A DNA stretch of 64,000 nt from Bacteriovoracaceae bacterium (GTDB taxonomy: Bacteria; Bdellovibrionota; Bacteriovoracia; Bacteriovoracales; Bacteriovoracaceae), in assembly GCA_023137315.1 (NCBI GenBank), contig JAGLPP010000087.1, forward strand, positions 1-64,000. The letters are read 5' to 3'. This document shows, one piece after another, positions 43,249 to 52,296 of this stretch. The notes under the pieces are model-generated. The model made no database searches. It saw only the letters and a list, made by a program, of their open reading frames with translations, and was not told where the DNA came from. The first letter of the stretch is position 1. Each line of letters opens with the position of its first letter. The translations under genes and the position numbers were made by a program.

Positions 43249-45537
43249 CTAGAGCGCAAAAAATTCACTCATTTCCTGCTGCATTTTATGGAGCTTACGA
43301 TAGACACCCTTCTCTTTTTCGAGAAGTTCCCTATGAGTTCCCATCTCCTTGATCTGACCATTTTCAATCACAAAAATCCTGTCAGCTTTTCTAAGTGTGG
43401 ACAACCTGTGTGCCACGGCAAACACGGTTCTTCCACCAACAAGCCGATCAAGTGCCTCCTGTATTTTTCTTTCCGTCTCCGTATCCACCGCAGAAGTTGC
43501 CTCATCCAGTATCAAAATCCTGGGATTGATCAACACGGCACGGGCAATGGAAATTCTCTGGCGCTCCCCGCCTGAAAGAGTATGCCCTCTCTCTCCTACG
43601 ATAGTGTCATAACCGTAGGAAAGCCGGCCGATAAAATCATGAGCGTTGGCAATCTTGGCCGCCTCCACAACTTCCTCATAAGTTGCGCCAGGCAATCCAT
43701 AAGCTATATTATCAAACACCGTTCCATGAAAAAGATAAGGGTCCTGCATAACCATTGCCACCTTATTGCGATATGTGGCCAAATCAAGTTTTTTCAGATC
43801 AATTCCATCTATGAAAATTTCTCCTCCACTCACATCATAAAATCTTCCAATCAGTTTTGTGATGGTTGTTTTTCCTCCACCTGATTCGCCAACAAGACCG
43901 ATCATCTCACCTGGAGTCACATTAAAACTTATGCCCTTGAGAACACTTCTGACATCATCGTAGCTAAAACGCACATTTTTAAACTCCACTTTTCCCTTAA
44001 GCTCGTCCACTTTTTTGGCATTCTCCTCCACCTTGATCGAGGATTTTGTATCAAGAACTTCAAAAATCCTGTACGCCGAGGCAAGTGCACGGTTAAGCAT
44101 CCTTGCCACCTGGCCTATCACCTCAATAGGAGTGGCAAACATTGTCATATAAAGCAAAAATGAAACAAAAGTACCAGCACTCAAATAATTTGCACTCCCT
44201 TCAACGGAAATCAAACGTGGCATTGCAAATATCCAAACAGTAAACATGACAGCGTGGATACCAAGCATCAGAAGAGGCCAGAATCTGGTCCAGGAAAGAT
44301 GGATGTTTCGGAACTCATCCGTAACCACATCGTTCGTACGATTAAACCTTTTTCTCTCCCTGTCCTCCTGGGAAAAGGCCTTTACAATCTGCATCCCGGG
44401 AATTGTATTGGAAAGAACATTCGTCAAGTCAGACCATTTTCTCCAGGCCTTCAAAAACAGCTTCTTCATTCTCTCACCATGAACAAAAATAGTGAAAAGA
44501 AGAATTGGCACTGGAATAGTCATAATCAATCCAAGCTTTACATCAAGCAGAATCAGAACCACTCCAAGACTTAAAAGCGTAATCACTGAAATACCTACCT
44601 CGACCACGCCAAAGGCGATAAAATCCCAGAGACGATCCGTATCGGAACTTACACGGCTGATGATACTTCCGGTCTGTTTTGAGGAGAAAAAATCCATCCC
44701 CAAAGACTGCAAATGTGAGTAGAGCTCACTCCTTATATCACGTGCAACGTATTCACCCAAAATAGACATTTTTTTCAACCTTACCCAGAGAAACAATTCC
44801 CTGAAAACATAAACCGATCCATAAAAGAAAAGAAGTATCCATCCAATCTTGAGTGCTTCATCAAGCACGAGTGTTCCGTCCTGAAAAGGTTTCACCACAT
44901 GATCAACCAGATAACCGGAAATATAGGCAGGTACAAGCGACACGAGGGTCGTCAAAACGGCCCCCGCCGTACCAATAGCGAGTTCCTTCCGATATGGTTT
45001 CAGGTATCCCAAAAGCCTCCAGAGAACAGATGCTTTCCTTTTATGAATATTATTCTGAATATCCAAAACAGGTTTTAAAATTGCCCTTTGATATTCCTCA
45101 TCAGGATCACGCCTGTTATTCAATGAAAAATTCCCATCCTTGATTTTTTCCTCGATAACATGCTTCAAGGCACCCATGATTATGTTCTGCCTTCTTGTGT
45201 AGTGAATTGTTGCCATGGAAGGCATATCATCCGCCGTAAGAAATATCATGGTATGACAGCTTGGAGAACTTATCTCCTTGACCCGGGATATTTTCGTAAT
45301 GGGAAAGCTTGTCGTGATTCCAAGGCAATCATCATCCCGTTTGGCGAGGATATAAACTGCCTTGTTTGTAAGCACAATCCAATCTTCTACGATCTTGAGT
45401 TCTTGATTCAAATCAACAAACGCGTAGAGTTCAATCTTCTCATCCTGTGAAAACTTTCTTTCAATTTCCAATTTCGCGGCGAGTGGCAGTTTGTTTTCCT
45501 GTTTAAAATATTTTGTTAGCTCAAGTTGTGTACTCAT
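43249..45537 (-). CDS. ABC transporter, fused permease and ATPase, with N-terminal extension
   Basis: 762-aa half-transporter that should work as a dimer. The first ~165 residues form an extension before the six-helix exporter domain (starting about SVLWRLLGYLKPYRKE). The ATPase domain has Walker A GLVGESGGGKTT, signature LSGGERQR, Walker B ILILDEATSAVD and the switch His in AVAHRLS. It belongs to the MsbA/lipid-exporter-like group, substrate unknown; with the partner DUF1854 it matches the pairing that annotation pipelines call cyanophycin-metabolism-associated. The start is ATG 45537, after GAGGG; the open frame extends to 45630 but has no signals there. Confidence 0.92.
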   Translation of the reverse strand: MSTQLELTKYFKQENKLPLAAKLEIERKFSQDEKIELYAFVDLNQELKIVEDWIVLTNKAVYILAKRDDDCLGITTSFPITKISRVKEISSPSCHTMIFLTADDMPSMATIHYTRRQNIIMGALKHVIEEKIKDGNFSLNNRRDPDEEYQRAILKPVLDIQNNIHKRKASVLWRLLGYLKPYRKELAIGTAGAVLTTLVSLVPAYISGYLVDHVVKPFQDGTLVLDEALKIGWILLFFYGSVYVFRELFLWVRLKKMSILGEYVARDIRSELYSHLQSLGMDFFSSKQTGSIISRVSSDTDRLWDFIAFGVVEVGISVITLLSLGVVLILLDVKLGLIMTIPVPILLFTIFVHGERMKKLFLKAWRKWSDLTNVLSNTIPGMQIVKAFSQEDRERKRFNRTNDVVTDEFRNIHLSWTRFWPLLMLGIHAVMFTVWIFAMPRLISVEGSANYLSAGTFVSFLLYMTMFATPIEVIGQVARMLNRALASAYRIFEVLDTKSSIKVEENAKKVDELKGKVEFKNVRFSYDDVRSVLKGISFNVTPGEMIGLVGESGGGKTTITKLIGRFYDVSGGEIFIDGIDLKKLDLATYRNKVAMVMQDPYLFHGTVFDNIAYGLPGATYEEVVEAAKIANAHDFIGRLSYGYDTIVGERGHTLSGGERQRISIARAVLINPRILILDEATSAVDTETERKIQEALDRLVGGRTVFAVAHRLSTLRKADRIFVIENGQIKEMGTHRELLEKEKGVYRKLHKMQQEMSEFFAL

Positions 45538-45661
45538 AATTCCCTCTTTATTCGTCATGTGTCCTGTTATCAGTATGGAGAATAATCCCCAAACAACATT
45601 CGACACTGCCGAAATCCTCTTTAAATACAAAAATTAAAATGTTTAAAAAATGAAGCAGTCT

Positions 45662-45766
45662 TTAAGTTTGCAGCAAAATTTGATTCTGCACCCCAGGCGA
45701 CACATTTTTACAGACGGAGGCAACCATATTTCCAGCAATAATAATTTTAAAGATAATGCCGTTCAT
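45662..45766 (-). CDS. Possible 34-aa small protein
   Basis: An ATG at 45766 is preceded by GGAGG with four-base spacing and opens a 34-codon frame ending in TAA, in the gap upstream of the ABC transporter and on the same strand. The product starts with a hydrophobic stretch (GIIFKIIIAGNMVAS) and has one Cys. It could be a real small protein, a leader peptide of the ABC operon, or chance; the strong ribosome binding site is the only support. Confidence 0.3.
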   Translation of the reverse strand: MNGIIFKIIIAGNMVASVCKNVSPGVQNQILLQT

Positions 45767-45930
45767 AGTTCCTCCACAATAGAATTTTCCTTCACGACCA
45801 CCCTGTATGGTTAATATATTACTTTAAAAAGTCAACATAAATTTTTAAAAAAATCTTTTCTCATGCTCAACACCAATCATTATGATAGGATTTTCAAAAC
45901 TTATTGTATGTTTCTGGTCGGAGTAACAAT
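45767..45930. other. Divergent intergenic region
   Basis: With the small-ORF region this completes a gap of about 390 bp between the ABC transporter and the Na/Pi symporter gene. TTGACT occurs on the minus strand near 45830 upstream of the small frame, but no good -10 box at the right distance. GGAG, followed by seven bases and ATG at 45931, is the ribosome binding site of the next gene. Confidence 0.4.
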
Positions 45931-47598
45931 ATGAAAACATTCGAAATCATCTACACGCTTTTCGGCGGTCTCGGTCTGTTTTTCTTTGGCATGAAATCCA
46001 TGAGTGACGGCCTCCAAGCCATCGCCGGAGATGTCATTAAAAATGCAATCAATCTCATAACCAGAAATAGATTTCTTGCCGTGCTGGTCGGGGTTTTTGT
46101 AACCATGCTTATCCAGAGTTCCTCGGTCACTACCGTCATGGTTGTAGGTTTTGTCAATGCCGGTCTCATGAGCCTCGTACAAGCCGTCGGCGTCATTTTT
46201 GGTGCCAATATAGGTACAACAATCACTGGTTGGATCATCTCCATCAAGGTTGGAAAATATGGTCTGCTCCTGATAGCAATAGGAATTTTTCCTCTTCTTT
46301 TTTCAAAAACACAAAAATGGAGACAGATTGGAAGAATCTGTTTTTCCATCGGTCTGATATTTGCTGGACTCGAAACAATGAGTGGTGCCTTGAGGCCACT
46401 TCGTGGAAGCCCCGAAGTCATTGAAGCATTATCATATTTTTCAGGAAACAATCACATGGGTTACCTGGCCGCAATTGGCATGGGCTGCATTATAACGATG
46501 ATTTTTCAATCATCTTCGGCCATGCTTGGACTCACAATTGCGATGGCAACCACTGGAATTATTTCATTTCCAACAGCAGTGGCCCTGGTTTTCGGAGAAA
46601 ATATCGGAACAACAATCACCGCCCAGCTCGCTGCAGTTGGCGGCAACGTTAACGCCAAGAGGGCCGCACGAGCACATGCCATCTTCAATGTACTAGGTGT
46701 GATTGTTATCTTCATCATACTTCCACTATACATCTCCTTCGTTGAATGGATTGTTCCAGGAAATGCCGAACTTGTTTCCGCAAACGGCGACAGGCCAAAT
46801 ATCGCATTTCATATTGCCATGTCACACTCCATTTTTAACATTTCATCCACATTAATCTTTATTCCTTTTATCGGGCCCTTAACGAGATTTGTAACAAAAA
46901 TAGTACCAGACAGTGGGGAAAAGGAAATAACCCATCTTGTTGTGCTTGGAAATGCCAGTGAGCTTCTGCCTGCCACGGCTATCGTTCAAGCCTTCGAAGA
47001 AGTCAAAAAACTCAAGGAAATAATCCTGAGACAGTACTCCCTGACCACTGACTATTTTAAATCGGCAACAAACGACCCAAAAATGTTTTCCGGAATAAAA
47101 AAATATGAAGCAATATCGGACAATATCCAAAAAGAGGTAACACTGTTCGTTTGCAAGCTTATGGAAAAAAGCCTTACGCCAACACAATCCAGACAATGCC
47201 AGGCACTTGTAAAACTTGCAGACGAATTTGAAAGTATCGCAGACTACCTCGAACGTATGGCGACATACAAGGATAGATATACCGAAGACGTTCCGATAGA
47301 TGGTGAAACCGGTGCGGAATTTTTCAGCTTTGTCACCAGGGTTTGGGATTATTTTCTGTTAACAACTTCTGGTATCGACGGAATACAAAAACACAACCAA
47401 CAGTATCTTGAAAGAAAGTCAGATGAAATAAAATTGTTTGCAAATAGTATCAAGGACAATCATCTACAGCGAATAAAAGAGAAAAAATACAACGCCAAAA
47501 CAGTTCTGGCATATTCAGACCTCGTTGTTGCGCTCAGAAAAATACGAAGTCACTCAGTCAACATCGCCCAGGCGGCAGAGGCTTTTCACACCAATTAA
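45931..47598 (+). CDS. Na/Pi-cotransporter family protein with C-terminal PhoU domain
   Basis: 555-aa membrane protein. It has two inverted transport repeats, each with the QSSS motif (MLIQSSSVTTV and MIFQSSSAMLG) and nearby GANIGTTITGW and GENIGTTITAQ, the hallmark of NptA/SLC34 sodium-phosphate symporters. After about ten helices, a cytoplasmic all-helical PhoU-like domain occupies residues ~330-550 (ILRQYSLTTDYFK..., LADEFESIADYLERMA). It is expected to import phosphate with Na+ or balance phosphate stress. The ATG at 45931 is preferred over an open frame from 45904 because of the GGAG site. The exported BtpA-like gene follows after 14 bp. Confidence 0.93.
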   Translation: MKTFEIIYTLFGGLGLFFFGMKSMSDGLQAIAGDVIKNAINLITRNRFLAVLVGVFVTMLIQSSSVTTVMVVGFVNAGLMSLVQAVGVIFGANIGTTITGWIISIKVGKYGLLLIAIGIFPLLFSKTQKWRQIGRICFSIGLIFAGLETMSGALRPLRGSPEVIEALSYFSGNNHMGYLAAIGMGCIITMIFQSSSAMLGLTIAMATTGIISFPTAVALVFGENIGTTITAQLAAVGGNVNAKRAARAHAIFNVLGVIVIFIILPLYISFVEWIVPGNAELVSANGDRPNIAFHIAMSHSIFNISSTLIFIPFIGPLTRFVTKIVPDSGEKEITHLVVLGNASELLPATAIVQAFEEVKKLKEIILRQYSLTTDYFKSATNDPKMFSGIKKYEAISDNIQKEVTLFVCKLMEKSLTPTQSRQCQALVKLADEFESIADYLERMATYKDRYTEDVPIDGETGAEFFSFVTRVWDYFLLTTSGIDGIQKHNQQYLERKSDEIKLFANSIKDNHLQRIKEKKYNAKTVLAYSDLVVALRKIRSHSVNIAQAAEAFHTN

Positions 47599-47612
47599 CA
47601 AGTGGAGGAATA

Positions 47613-48470
47613 ATGCGTCTTTTAATCATAACAATACTACTTTTTACGAGTTTCACACTACAGGCAAAAATCAATTTTGATAAACTGTTCAAGGTAAAAA
47701 AACCAGTCATTGCCGCAATTATGCTTGACGGAAATTACGAAACAGCACGTGGAAAACAGAAGATTTTGGATTTCGCCTTAAAGCAGCTTCAAATCTGTGA
47801 AGAGGAAAACGTGAATGCCGCGCTCTATGAATTTCGAGGAGGTGGAATCGGCACACCCCAAATATCCAAAAAGAAATTTGACGGCATGATTGATATCATG
47901 AAAAAAATTATAGGAAGGTCAAAAAACGTGGTGATCGGAGTTGAAATTCTCTGGCATTATCCCAAAAAAACAATTCTTCTTGCAAAAAAATCCGGATCAA
48001 AATTTGTACGACTGGACTTCTTCTCGGACAAAATGATTGCCGGCGGCAAGAAGGTTCCGATTAATCCAGAGGCAATTCAACAGTTCAGAAAAAGTCATAA
48101 TGCCATGGACATCGCCCTTTTCACCGATATCCAGGTGAAATATGCAAAGATGATCAATAAAAAAACAACCATGTCACAATCTGCGGCAAAGGCTGAAAGA
48201 AATGGAAGCGATGGACTCATCGTATCCGGCAAAAAATCCGGTTCCCAGCCTTCAGCCAATCGGGTCAAACTTGCCAAAGATGGATCAAAAAAATTGAAAG
48301 TGATTATCGGCTCCGGATTTTCCTACACGAATGCCGAAGAGCTGATGACTTATGCTGATGCGGCCATTGTTGGCACATCAATATCAACCAAAACCGGTGG
48401 CACTCTTGTTCCGAAAAAAGTAAAAAGATTGATGAATATTGTCCGTAAGATACGTTCAAATATGCGTTGA
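47613..48470 (+). CDS. BtpA/SgcQ-family TIM-barrel protein with a signal peptide
   Basis: 285-aa protein with the BtpA core: KFVRLDFFSDKMI, IALFTDIQVKYA, AERNGSDGLIVSGKKSGSQPS (the GADxLIVSGxxTG motif), LKVIIGSGFSYTNAEEL and ADAAIVGTSI. BtpA is known as a photosystem I biogenesis factor in cyanobacteria, but homologues occur widely with unclear function. Unusually, this one starts with a typical Sec signal peptide (MRLLIITILLFTSFTLQA) and so should work outside the cytoplasm. TGGAGG lies six bases before the ATG. It follows the Na/Pi symporter gene by 14 bp, making an operon likely. Confidence 0.83.
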   Translation: MRLLIITILLFTSFTLQAKINFDKLFKVKKPVIAAIMLDGNYETARGKQKILDFALKQLQICEEENVNAALYEFRGGGIGTPQISKKKFDGMIDIMKKIIGRSKNVVIGVEILWHYPKKTILLAKKSGSKFVRLDFFSDKMIAGGKKVPINPEAIQQFRKSHNAMDIALFTDIQVKYAKMINKKTTMSQSAAKAERNGSDGLIVSGKKSGSQPSANRVKLAKDGSKKLKVIIGSGFSYTNAEELMTYADAAIVGTSISTKTGGTLVPKKVKRLMNIVRKIRSNMR

Positions 48471-48476
48471 TTTTTT

Positions 48477-48905
48477 TTATTCAATTGTCTGGATTTTTAT
48501 GTCGAACACAAGAACGTGTCCGGCCAGTATATGATTACCATCCATAATCACAATACCCTTTTCATTGTCAATATGACGGACCACCCAGACCTGATCGGTA
48601 TTATCATCAGACAGCTCCAACCCGATCTCCGGTTCGAACTGAAGATCATCCCTGGGAACCGATACTAAAAGACTCTCATCCCTTTCACCAAAAGCATTCT
48701 GCGGTTCAATCGTGACAGTCTTTTCTTCATCCTTTTTCATTTTCAAAACTGCATCATTTAATCCCTTGATCAGTTCAAATTCTCCAACCTTGAATTGTAA
48801 AAAACCATCCTCTTTCGAAGATGAGAAGAATGTTCCGTCATCAAGTTTTCCTGTATATGAAATGGTGACTGTATCGCCGTTACTGACAAAATCTTTTTTT
48901 TCCAT
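48477..48905 (-). CDS. FKBP-type peptidyl-prolyl isomerase, SlyD-like
   Basis: 142-aa cytoplasmic foldase of the SlyD group. The FKBP part shows VTISYTGKLDDGTFFSSS and ELIKGLNDAVLKMKKDEEKTVTIEP; the inserted chaperone flap domain follows (NAFGERDESLLVSVPRDDL), and the FKBP fold resumes with MDGNHILAGHVLVFDI. The His/Cys-rich metal tail of E. coli SlyD is absent. No Shine-Dalgarno sequence is seen; a TATGAT box lies ten bases upstream. The terminator of the natural-product operon lies directly upstream, so slyD is a separate unit. Confidence 0.92.
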   Translation of the reverse strand: MEKKDFVSNGDTVTISYTGKLDDGTFFSSSKEDGFLQFKVGEFELIKGLNDAVLKMKKDEEKTVTIEPQNAFGERDESLLVSVPRDDLQFEPEIGLELSDDNTDQVWVVRHIDNEKGIVIMDGNHILAGHVLVFDIKIQTIE

Positions 48906-48922
48906 ACAAAATCATATCATAA

Positions 48923-48948
48923 ACAAAAGGTACGTGGCTACCTTTTGT
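48923..48948 (-). terminator. Rho-independent terminator after the MATE gene
   Basis: A perfect 10-bp stem (ACAAAAGGTA at 48923-48932 with its complement at 48939-48948) and a six-base loop are followed on the minus strand by TTTTGTTT, between the MATE stop and the SlyD-like start. It marks the distal boundary of the left biosynthetic arm. Confidence 0.7.
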
Positions 48949-48981
48949 GTGAGAAGAAATAGATCCTTATTTTTGTTGTTG

Positions 48982-50283
48982 TCAGGGACGTTTGAATTTT
49001 TTTTGAACCAAATGAAAATAATTACCGGCATAAACCGTAAAAACAAGCATTTTCAGAAGAAGCATTCCCCAATAAAAAGTCCTGACATCATATCCCTTGT
49101 AGCTGTTCATCCAGATTAAAAACGGCACCTCAATTCCAAAACTGATAATCAGATTCAAAATAAAGATTCTCACAGGGAACCCCATATACATGAGCACAAT
49201 CTGAAAATAAAACACCATGGCGATAAAAAATAAAAACACGGCCACAATACGATTCAGATCCGTGGCAAGACTCATATAACCGGCCCTGCCGAAAAGAATC
49301 ATGCTGAACGTATCAGAACAAATGTAAAACGCTGTTGCCAAAACCCCGTAAAAGACAATCAACATCACTCCACTTTTATTCAAAAATGCCCTGATATCCT
49401 TTTTCTCCCCGATCATATTGCCGGCCATGGAGGAAACGGCAAGCGCATGTCCACCACTAACAACGGCCAGCATGGTGACAATTCTGAGCTGAAAACCAAA
49501 AATTGATGTCACTTCCACGCCATATTTTCCAACAATTGAAATCAGAACAAAAACCGACAGATTGAAAACAAAATAAAAAACGGAGACAGGAGCACCAAGC
49601 TTGATGATTTTTCCCAGCATTTTTTTGGAAATCCCTCTAAAATCCACATATGAAAAATCCATATTCGTCTGTTTTATCTTCAAAAGAACAATCCCATAGA
49701 TAACACCAATGACATGTGCAAATACAGTCGCCCATGCGGCCCCTTCAAGTCCCCATTCAAACCAAAAAATTAAAACGGGGTCTAATATCATATTTGTAAT
49801 GGACACAACCAACAAAACGCTCATAGACCAAAAAGGATTTTTTGTCGTCCTGTACAGGGAAACAAAAAAAACCACAAACGGAACCAGAAGAAAGTTATAC
49901 ACCCCAATCCCGCCATAGGTTATGGCATATTCTGTAACCTCGGACGACGAGGAAAAAGACATAATAATGGTTCGGAAAAAAACAAACGCCACAGCAAAAA
50001 GAACACAGGCCAGTGGAACATTAAAAATCAATGAAGTGGATATGGTTTGCACAAGCTTTTTTCGGTTTTTTTCTCCATAAAAACGTGGCAAAAGGTTGAT
50101 ACTGCCCCCGTTGATAACCAATGTCCAACACTCAACCACTGCAAAAAATGTAACAAACACCGCCACGCCGGAAAGATAATCGGAATTTATTCTCGACAAC
50201 CAGAAATAATCAATAAGGAAATTAAGCTGAAGACATATCATCCCAAGAGTTGCGGCCAGTGAATTATAAATAATAACTCTCAT
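48982..50283 (-). CDS. MATE-family efflux transporter
   Basis: 433-aa inner-membrane protein with about twelve helices in two six-helix halves, of the MATE/MatE superfamily that exports drugs or metabolites by Na+ or H+ antiport. Typical stretches are SGVAVFVTFFAVVECW, LLPRFYGEKNRKKLVQ, TTKNPFWSMSVLLV and KLGAPVSVFYFVF. The ATG lies seven bases after the phosphopantetheinyl-transferase stop, so it is the last gene of the operon that also encodes two radical SAM enzymes. The likely job is export of, or self-protection against, the peptide product; this is inferred from position. Confidence 0.9.
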   Translation of the reverse strand: MRVIIYNSLAATLGMICLQLNFLIDYFWLSRINSDYLSGVAVFVTFFAVVECWTLVINGGSINLLPRFYGEKNRKKLVQTISTSLIFNVPLACVLFAVAFVFFRTIIMSFSSSSEVTEYAITYGGIGVYNFLLVPFVVFFVSLYRTTKNPFWSMSVLLVVSITNMILDPVLIFWFEWGLEGAAWATVFAHVIGVIYGIVLLKIKQTNMDFSYVDFRGISKKMLGKIIKLGAPVSVFYFVFNLSVFVLISIVGKYGVEVTSIFGFQLRIVTMLAVVSGGHALAVSSMAGNMIGEKKDIRAFLNKSGVMLIVFYGVLATAFYICSDTFSMILFGRAGYMSLATDLNRIVAVFLFFIAMVFYFQIVLMYMGFPVRIFILNLIISFGIEVPFLIWMNSYKGYDVRTFYWGMLLLKMLVFTVYAGNYFHLVQKKFKRP

Positions 50284-50290
50284 TCTTCAT

Positions 50291-50965
50291 TCACTTTTGA
50301 AGTTCCACCGATGTAAACACATGATTCTTCCAGACATGGAACCGTCCATAATATTCAAATCCATGATCATATCCACAACCAAGTCGTTTCAGTAAACGAA
50401 ATTTAAAACTCCGCCCGGCAAAATCAACTGATATTATACTTGCATCTGAAAAACCGAAAAAAGTGCCGGTAAGAGGATGAAGACACTTGAAGACACTCTC
50501 TTTTGCTGAAAAAATCAGTGTCACATACTCCCGATACTCCAAATCATTTTTAAAAAAACTTTCATACATCCTCATCTCGGATGGAAGAACTATCTCTTCT
50601 TCCACCTGGCGTACAATCTCTTCTTCAAATTTTTGCTCTACATCTATTCCCAACCCGGCAAGTTTATAGTCGTTGGAAACAGCAGCGCAAGCAAATGTCC
50701 CTGTATGACTGATGGAACCGACAATTCCCGAAGGCCATTGCGGTGACCGGTCATGATTGATCCCAATACCGGAAACCTTCATTCCTGTCAGTTTTTCCGC
50801 TGCCATTTGTGCACAATATCTTCCACGAAGAAATTCAATCCGCCTTTTTCTTGTGGCGGATTTCAAAAGATCCGGGATACATTCCTCCACCTTCGGAACA
50901 AACGTTGTATCCAGAATATGAAAACATGAAAATCTTAAAAAATCCGGTGTTTCGATTTGGATCAG
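50291..50965 (-). CDS. 4'-phosphopantetheinyl transferase (EntD/Sfp-type)
   Basis: Transfers phosphopantetheine from CoA to the carrier domains of peptide synthetases. Seen: TRKRRIEFLRGRYCA, PSGIVGSISHTGTFACAA, GLGIDVEQ (Mg-binding Asp-x-Glu) and LIFSAKESVFKC (the xxKEAxxK motif), all in place. The first GTG in frame (50890) would cut off the N-terminal strand-helix common to EntD-like proteins. Reading back in frame to 50965 gives IQIETPDFLRFSCFHILDTT, a fitting N-terminus, and starts at a CTG whose TG is shared with the TGA stop of the preceding gene. An in-frame TGA lies 10-11 codons further upstream, and there is no ATG, GTG or TTG between it and the CTG. It is probably a 224-aa protein made by translational coupling from a rare CTG start. 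It should activate the T domains of the NRPS at 56783. Confidence 0.88.
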   Translation of the reverse strand: MIQIETPDFLRFSCFHILDTTFVPKVEECIPDLLKSATRKRRIEFLRGRYCAQMAAEKLTGMKVSGIGINHDRSPQWPSGIVGSISHTGTFACAAVSNDYKLAGLGIDVEQKFEEEIVRQVEEEIVLPSEMRMYESFFKNDLEYREYVTLIFSAKESVFKCLHPLTGTFFGFSDASIISVDFAGRSFKFRLLKRLGCGYDHGFEYYGRFHVWKNHVFTSVELQK

Positions 50966-52296
50966 CCCCTGAATTTTCCTTCTATACCGTCATCAACATC
51001 GAATGAAAGTCCAAAATTAACATTCATTTCCCCTTCTACGGTATCCGTATCACCCTGTATGAAAAATTCCCTGTAAACATTGGTATTATAGTTACAACCA
51101 AGCAATGTCAGTCTTATAAAATCATCCTCAATATACATGAATTTCTGGCTGACACATGAATCAATTTCCTTTTCAAAATATTCGCATGGATCATGGCCAT
51201 ATCTTTGCTTGAAGTCACTGATTGAAATTTTTGTCTTTTTAAGGCCACGAATCATGAACCTTCTCATTCTTTCATCCATCGAAAGATGCTTTCCAAGACC
51301 CAATGGCAACTCATCCCTGTTAACCATATTCATATAATCCTTTGCGTTGCCGGTATTTACAAAAAAATCACCATGAATATAGCTCATTGCCCCAACCCCA
51401 AGTCCGACCATTGGTTTATTGTTCCAATAATATTCTTCCATGAAACGACAATGATATTTCGCCTTGTATTCCTTTTTCATGTAACCATAAACAGTCAGCT
51501 GATCGTATCCACTGGAAGTGATCTTTTGGTTGGCAACATCATACATTCTTGCCTCATCGTCCCCACTGCAAACAGAAAAATCACCTTTTTGTGCCTGTTT
51601 GTAAAATGGAGTACCGGGCCACAGTTCAAGACCGTATGTTGAAACAGCAGCAGGATCAAGGGAAACAAGTGTGTCGATGGTTTCACTCCACTTGTCAACC
51701 GTCAGATCAGGAAATGGATAGACCAGATCAAGATTTACGTTCTTGAATCCAGCCTTTTTCATAAGTTCGTGGGAATCAATTGCATCCTGGGCGCTGTGAA
51801 TTCGCCCCACACTCTTCAAGATTTCATCATCGAAGCTTTGCACTCCCATGGATAGTCTGTTAAATCCAGCCTCCTTGTATGAAACGAGCTTCTCCTCATT
51901 GACATTAATAGGATCAAACTCCATGGATATTTCCGGATTGTCTGTAATTTCAAAATTTTCCCTAACGGTATCCAAAATACCAAGCACCTGATCCTGACGC
52001 AAAAGTCCGGGATTCCCCCCTCCAAAATACACACAATCAAATACAAATTCCGGATAATATCGTTTTTGGGAATACAGGTTGATATGTTTTTTCAAGGTCG
52101 TAAGATAATTATCAATGGAGCTTTCATCCAATATTTTGTATGCCTTAAAATTGCAAAAACTGCATTTTTGATTACAAAACGGTATGTGAAGGTACAACGC
52201 CGCTTTTTCCTTTTGCAAAAAACTTTCCTCACTTACCTGTTTATAATGAAAGGGGTAGGTCACCATGTTTCTTCGAGATCTTTTAATTTTGCTCAT
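50962..52296 (-). CDS. HemN/HemW-like radical SAM enzyme
   Basis: 444-aa enzyme with the [4Fe-4S] radical SAM motif CNQKCSFC (Cys41, 45, 48) and the HemN/HemW layout: LYLHIPFC, VYFGGGNPGLL (usually GGGTPS), SMGVQSFDDEILKSVGRIHS, NLDLVYPFPDLT and a C-terminal helical domain. HemN makes protoporphyrinogen, HemW is a haem chaperone, and other members of the branch are methyltransferases or cyclopropanases in natural-product pathways. Its place between a SPASM enzyme and a phosphopantetheinyl transferase favours a tailoring role. The start ATG at 52296 overlaps the stop of the SPASM gene as ATGA. Confidence 0.88.
   Translation of the reverse strand: MSKIKRSRRNMVTYPFHYKQVSEESFLQKEKAALYLHIPFCNQKCSFCNFKAYKILDESSIDNYLTTLKKHINLYSQKRYYPEFVFDCVYFGGGNPGLLRQDQVLGILDTVRENFEITDNPEISMEFDPINVNEEKLVSYKEAGFNRLSMGVQSFDDEILKSVGRIHSAQDAIDSHELMKKAGFKNVNLDLVYPFPDLTVDKWSETIDTLVSLDPAAVSTYGLELWPGTPFYKQAQKGDFSVCSGDDEARMYDVANQKITSSGYDQLTVYGYMKKEYKAKYHCRFMEEYYWNNKPMVGLGVGAMSYIHGDFFVNTGNAKDYMNMVNRDELPLGLGKHLSMDERMRRFMIRGLKKTKISISDFKQRYGHDPCEYFEKEIDSCVSQKFMYIEDDFIRLTLLGCNYNTNVYREFFIQGDTDTVEGEMNVNFGLSFDVDDGIEGKFRG

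Noticed and set aside
45951-46451. 166-codon minus-strand frame inside the Na/Pi symporter gene
   Set aside because: The plus strand has a complete, well-conserved transporter; the antisense frame shows no family likeness.
50291-50890. Phosphopantetheinyl transferase starting at the GTG
   Set aside because: This start removes a conserved-looking N-terminal segment that is encoded in frame just upstream and ends at a stop-coupled CTG.
50962-52296. Assignment of the HemN-like gene as haem-biosynthetic hemN
   Set aside because: The GGGTPS motif is changed to GGGNPG, and the coupling is with a SPASM enzyme and phosphopantetheinyl transferase, not haem genes.
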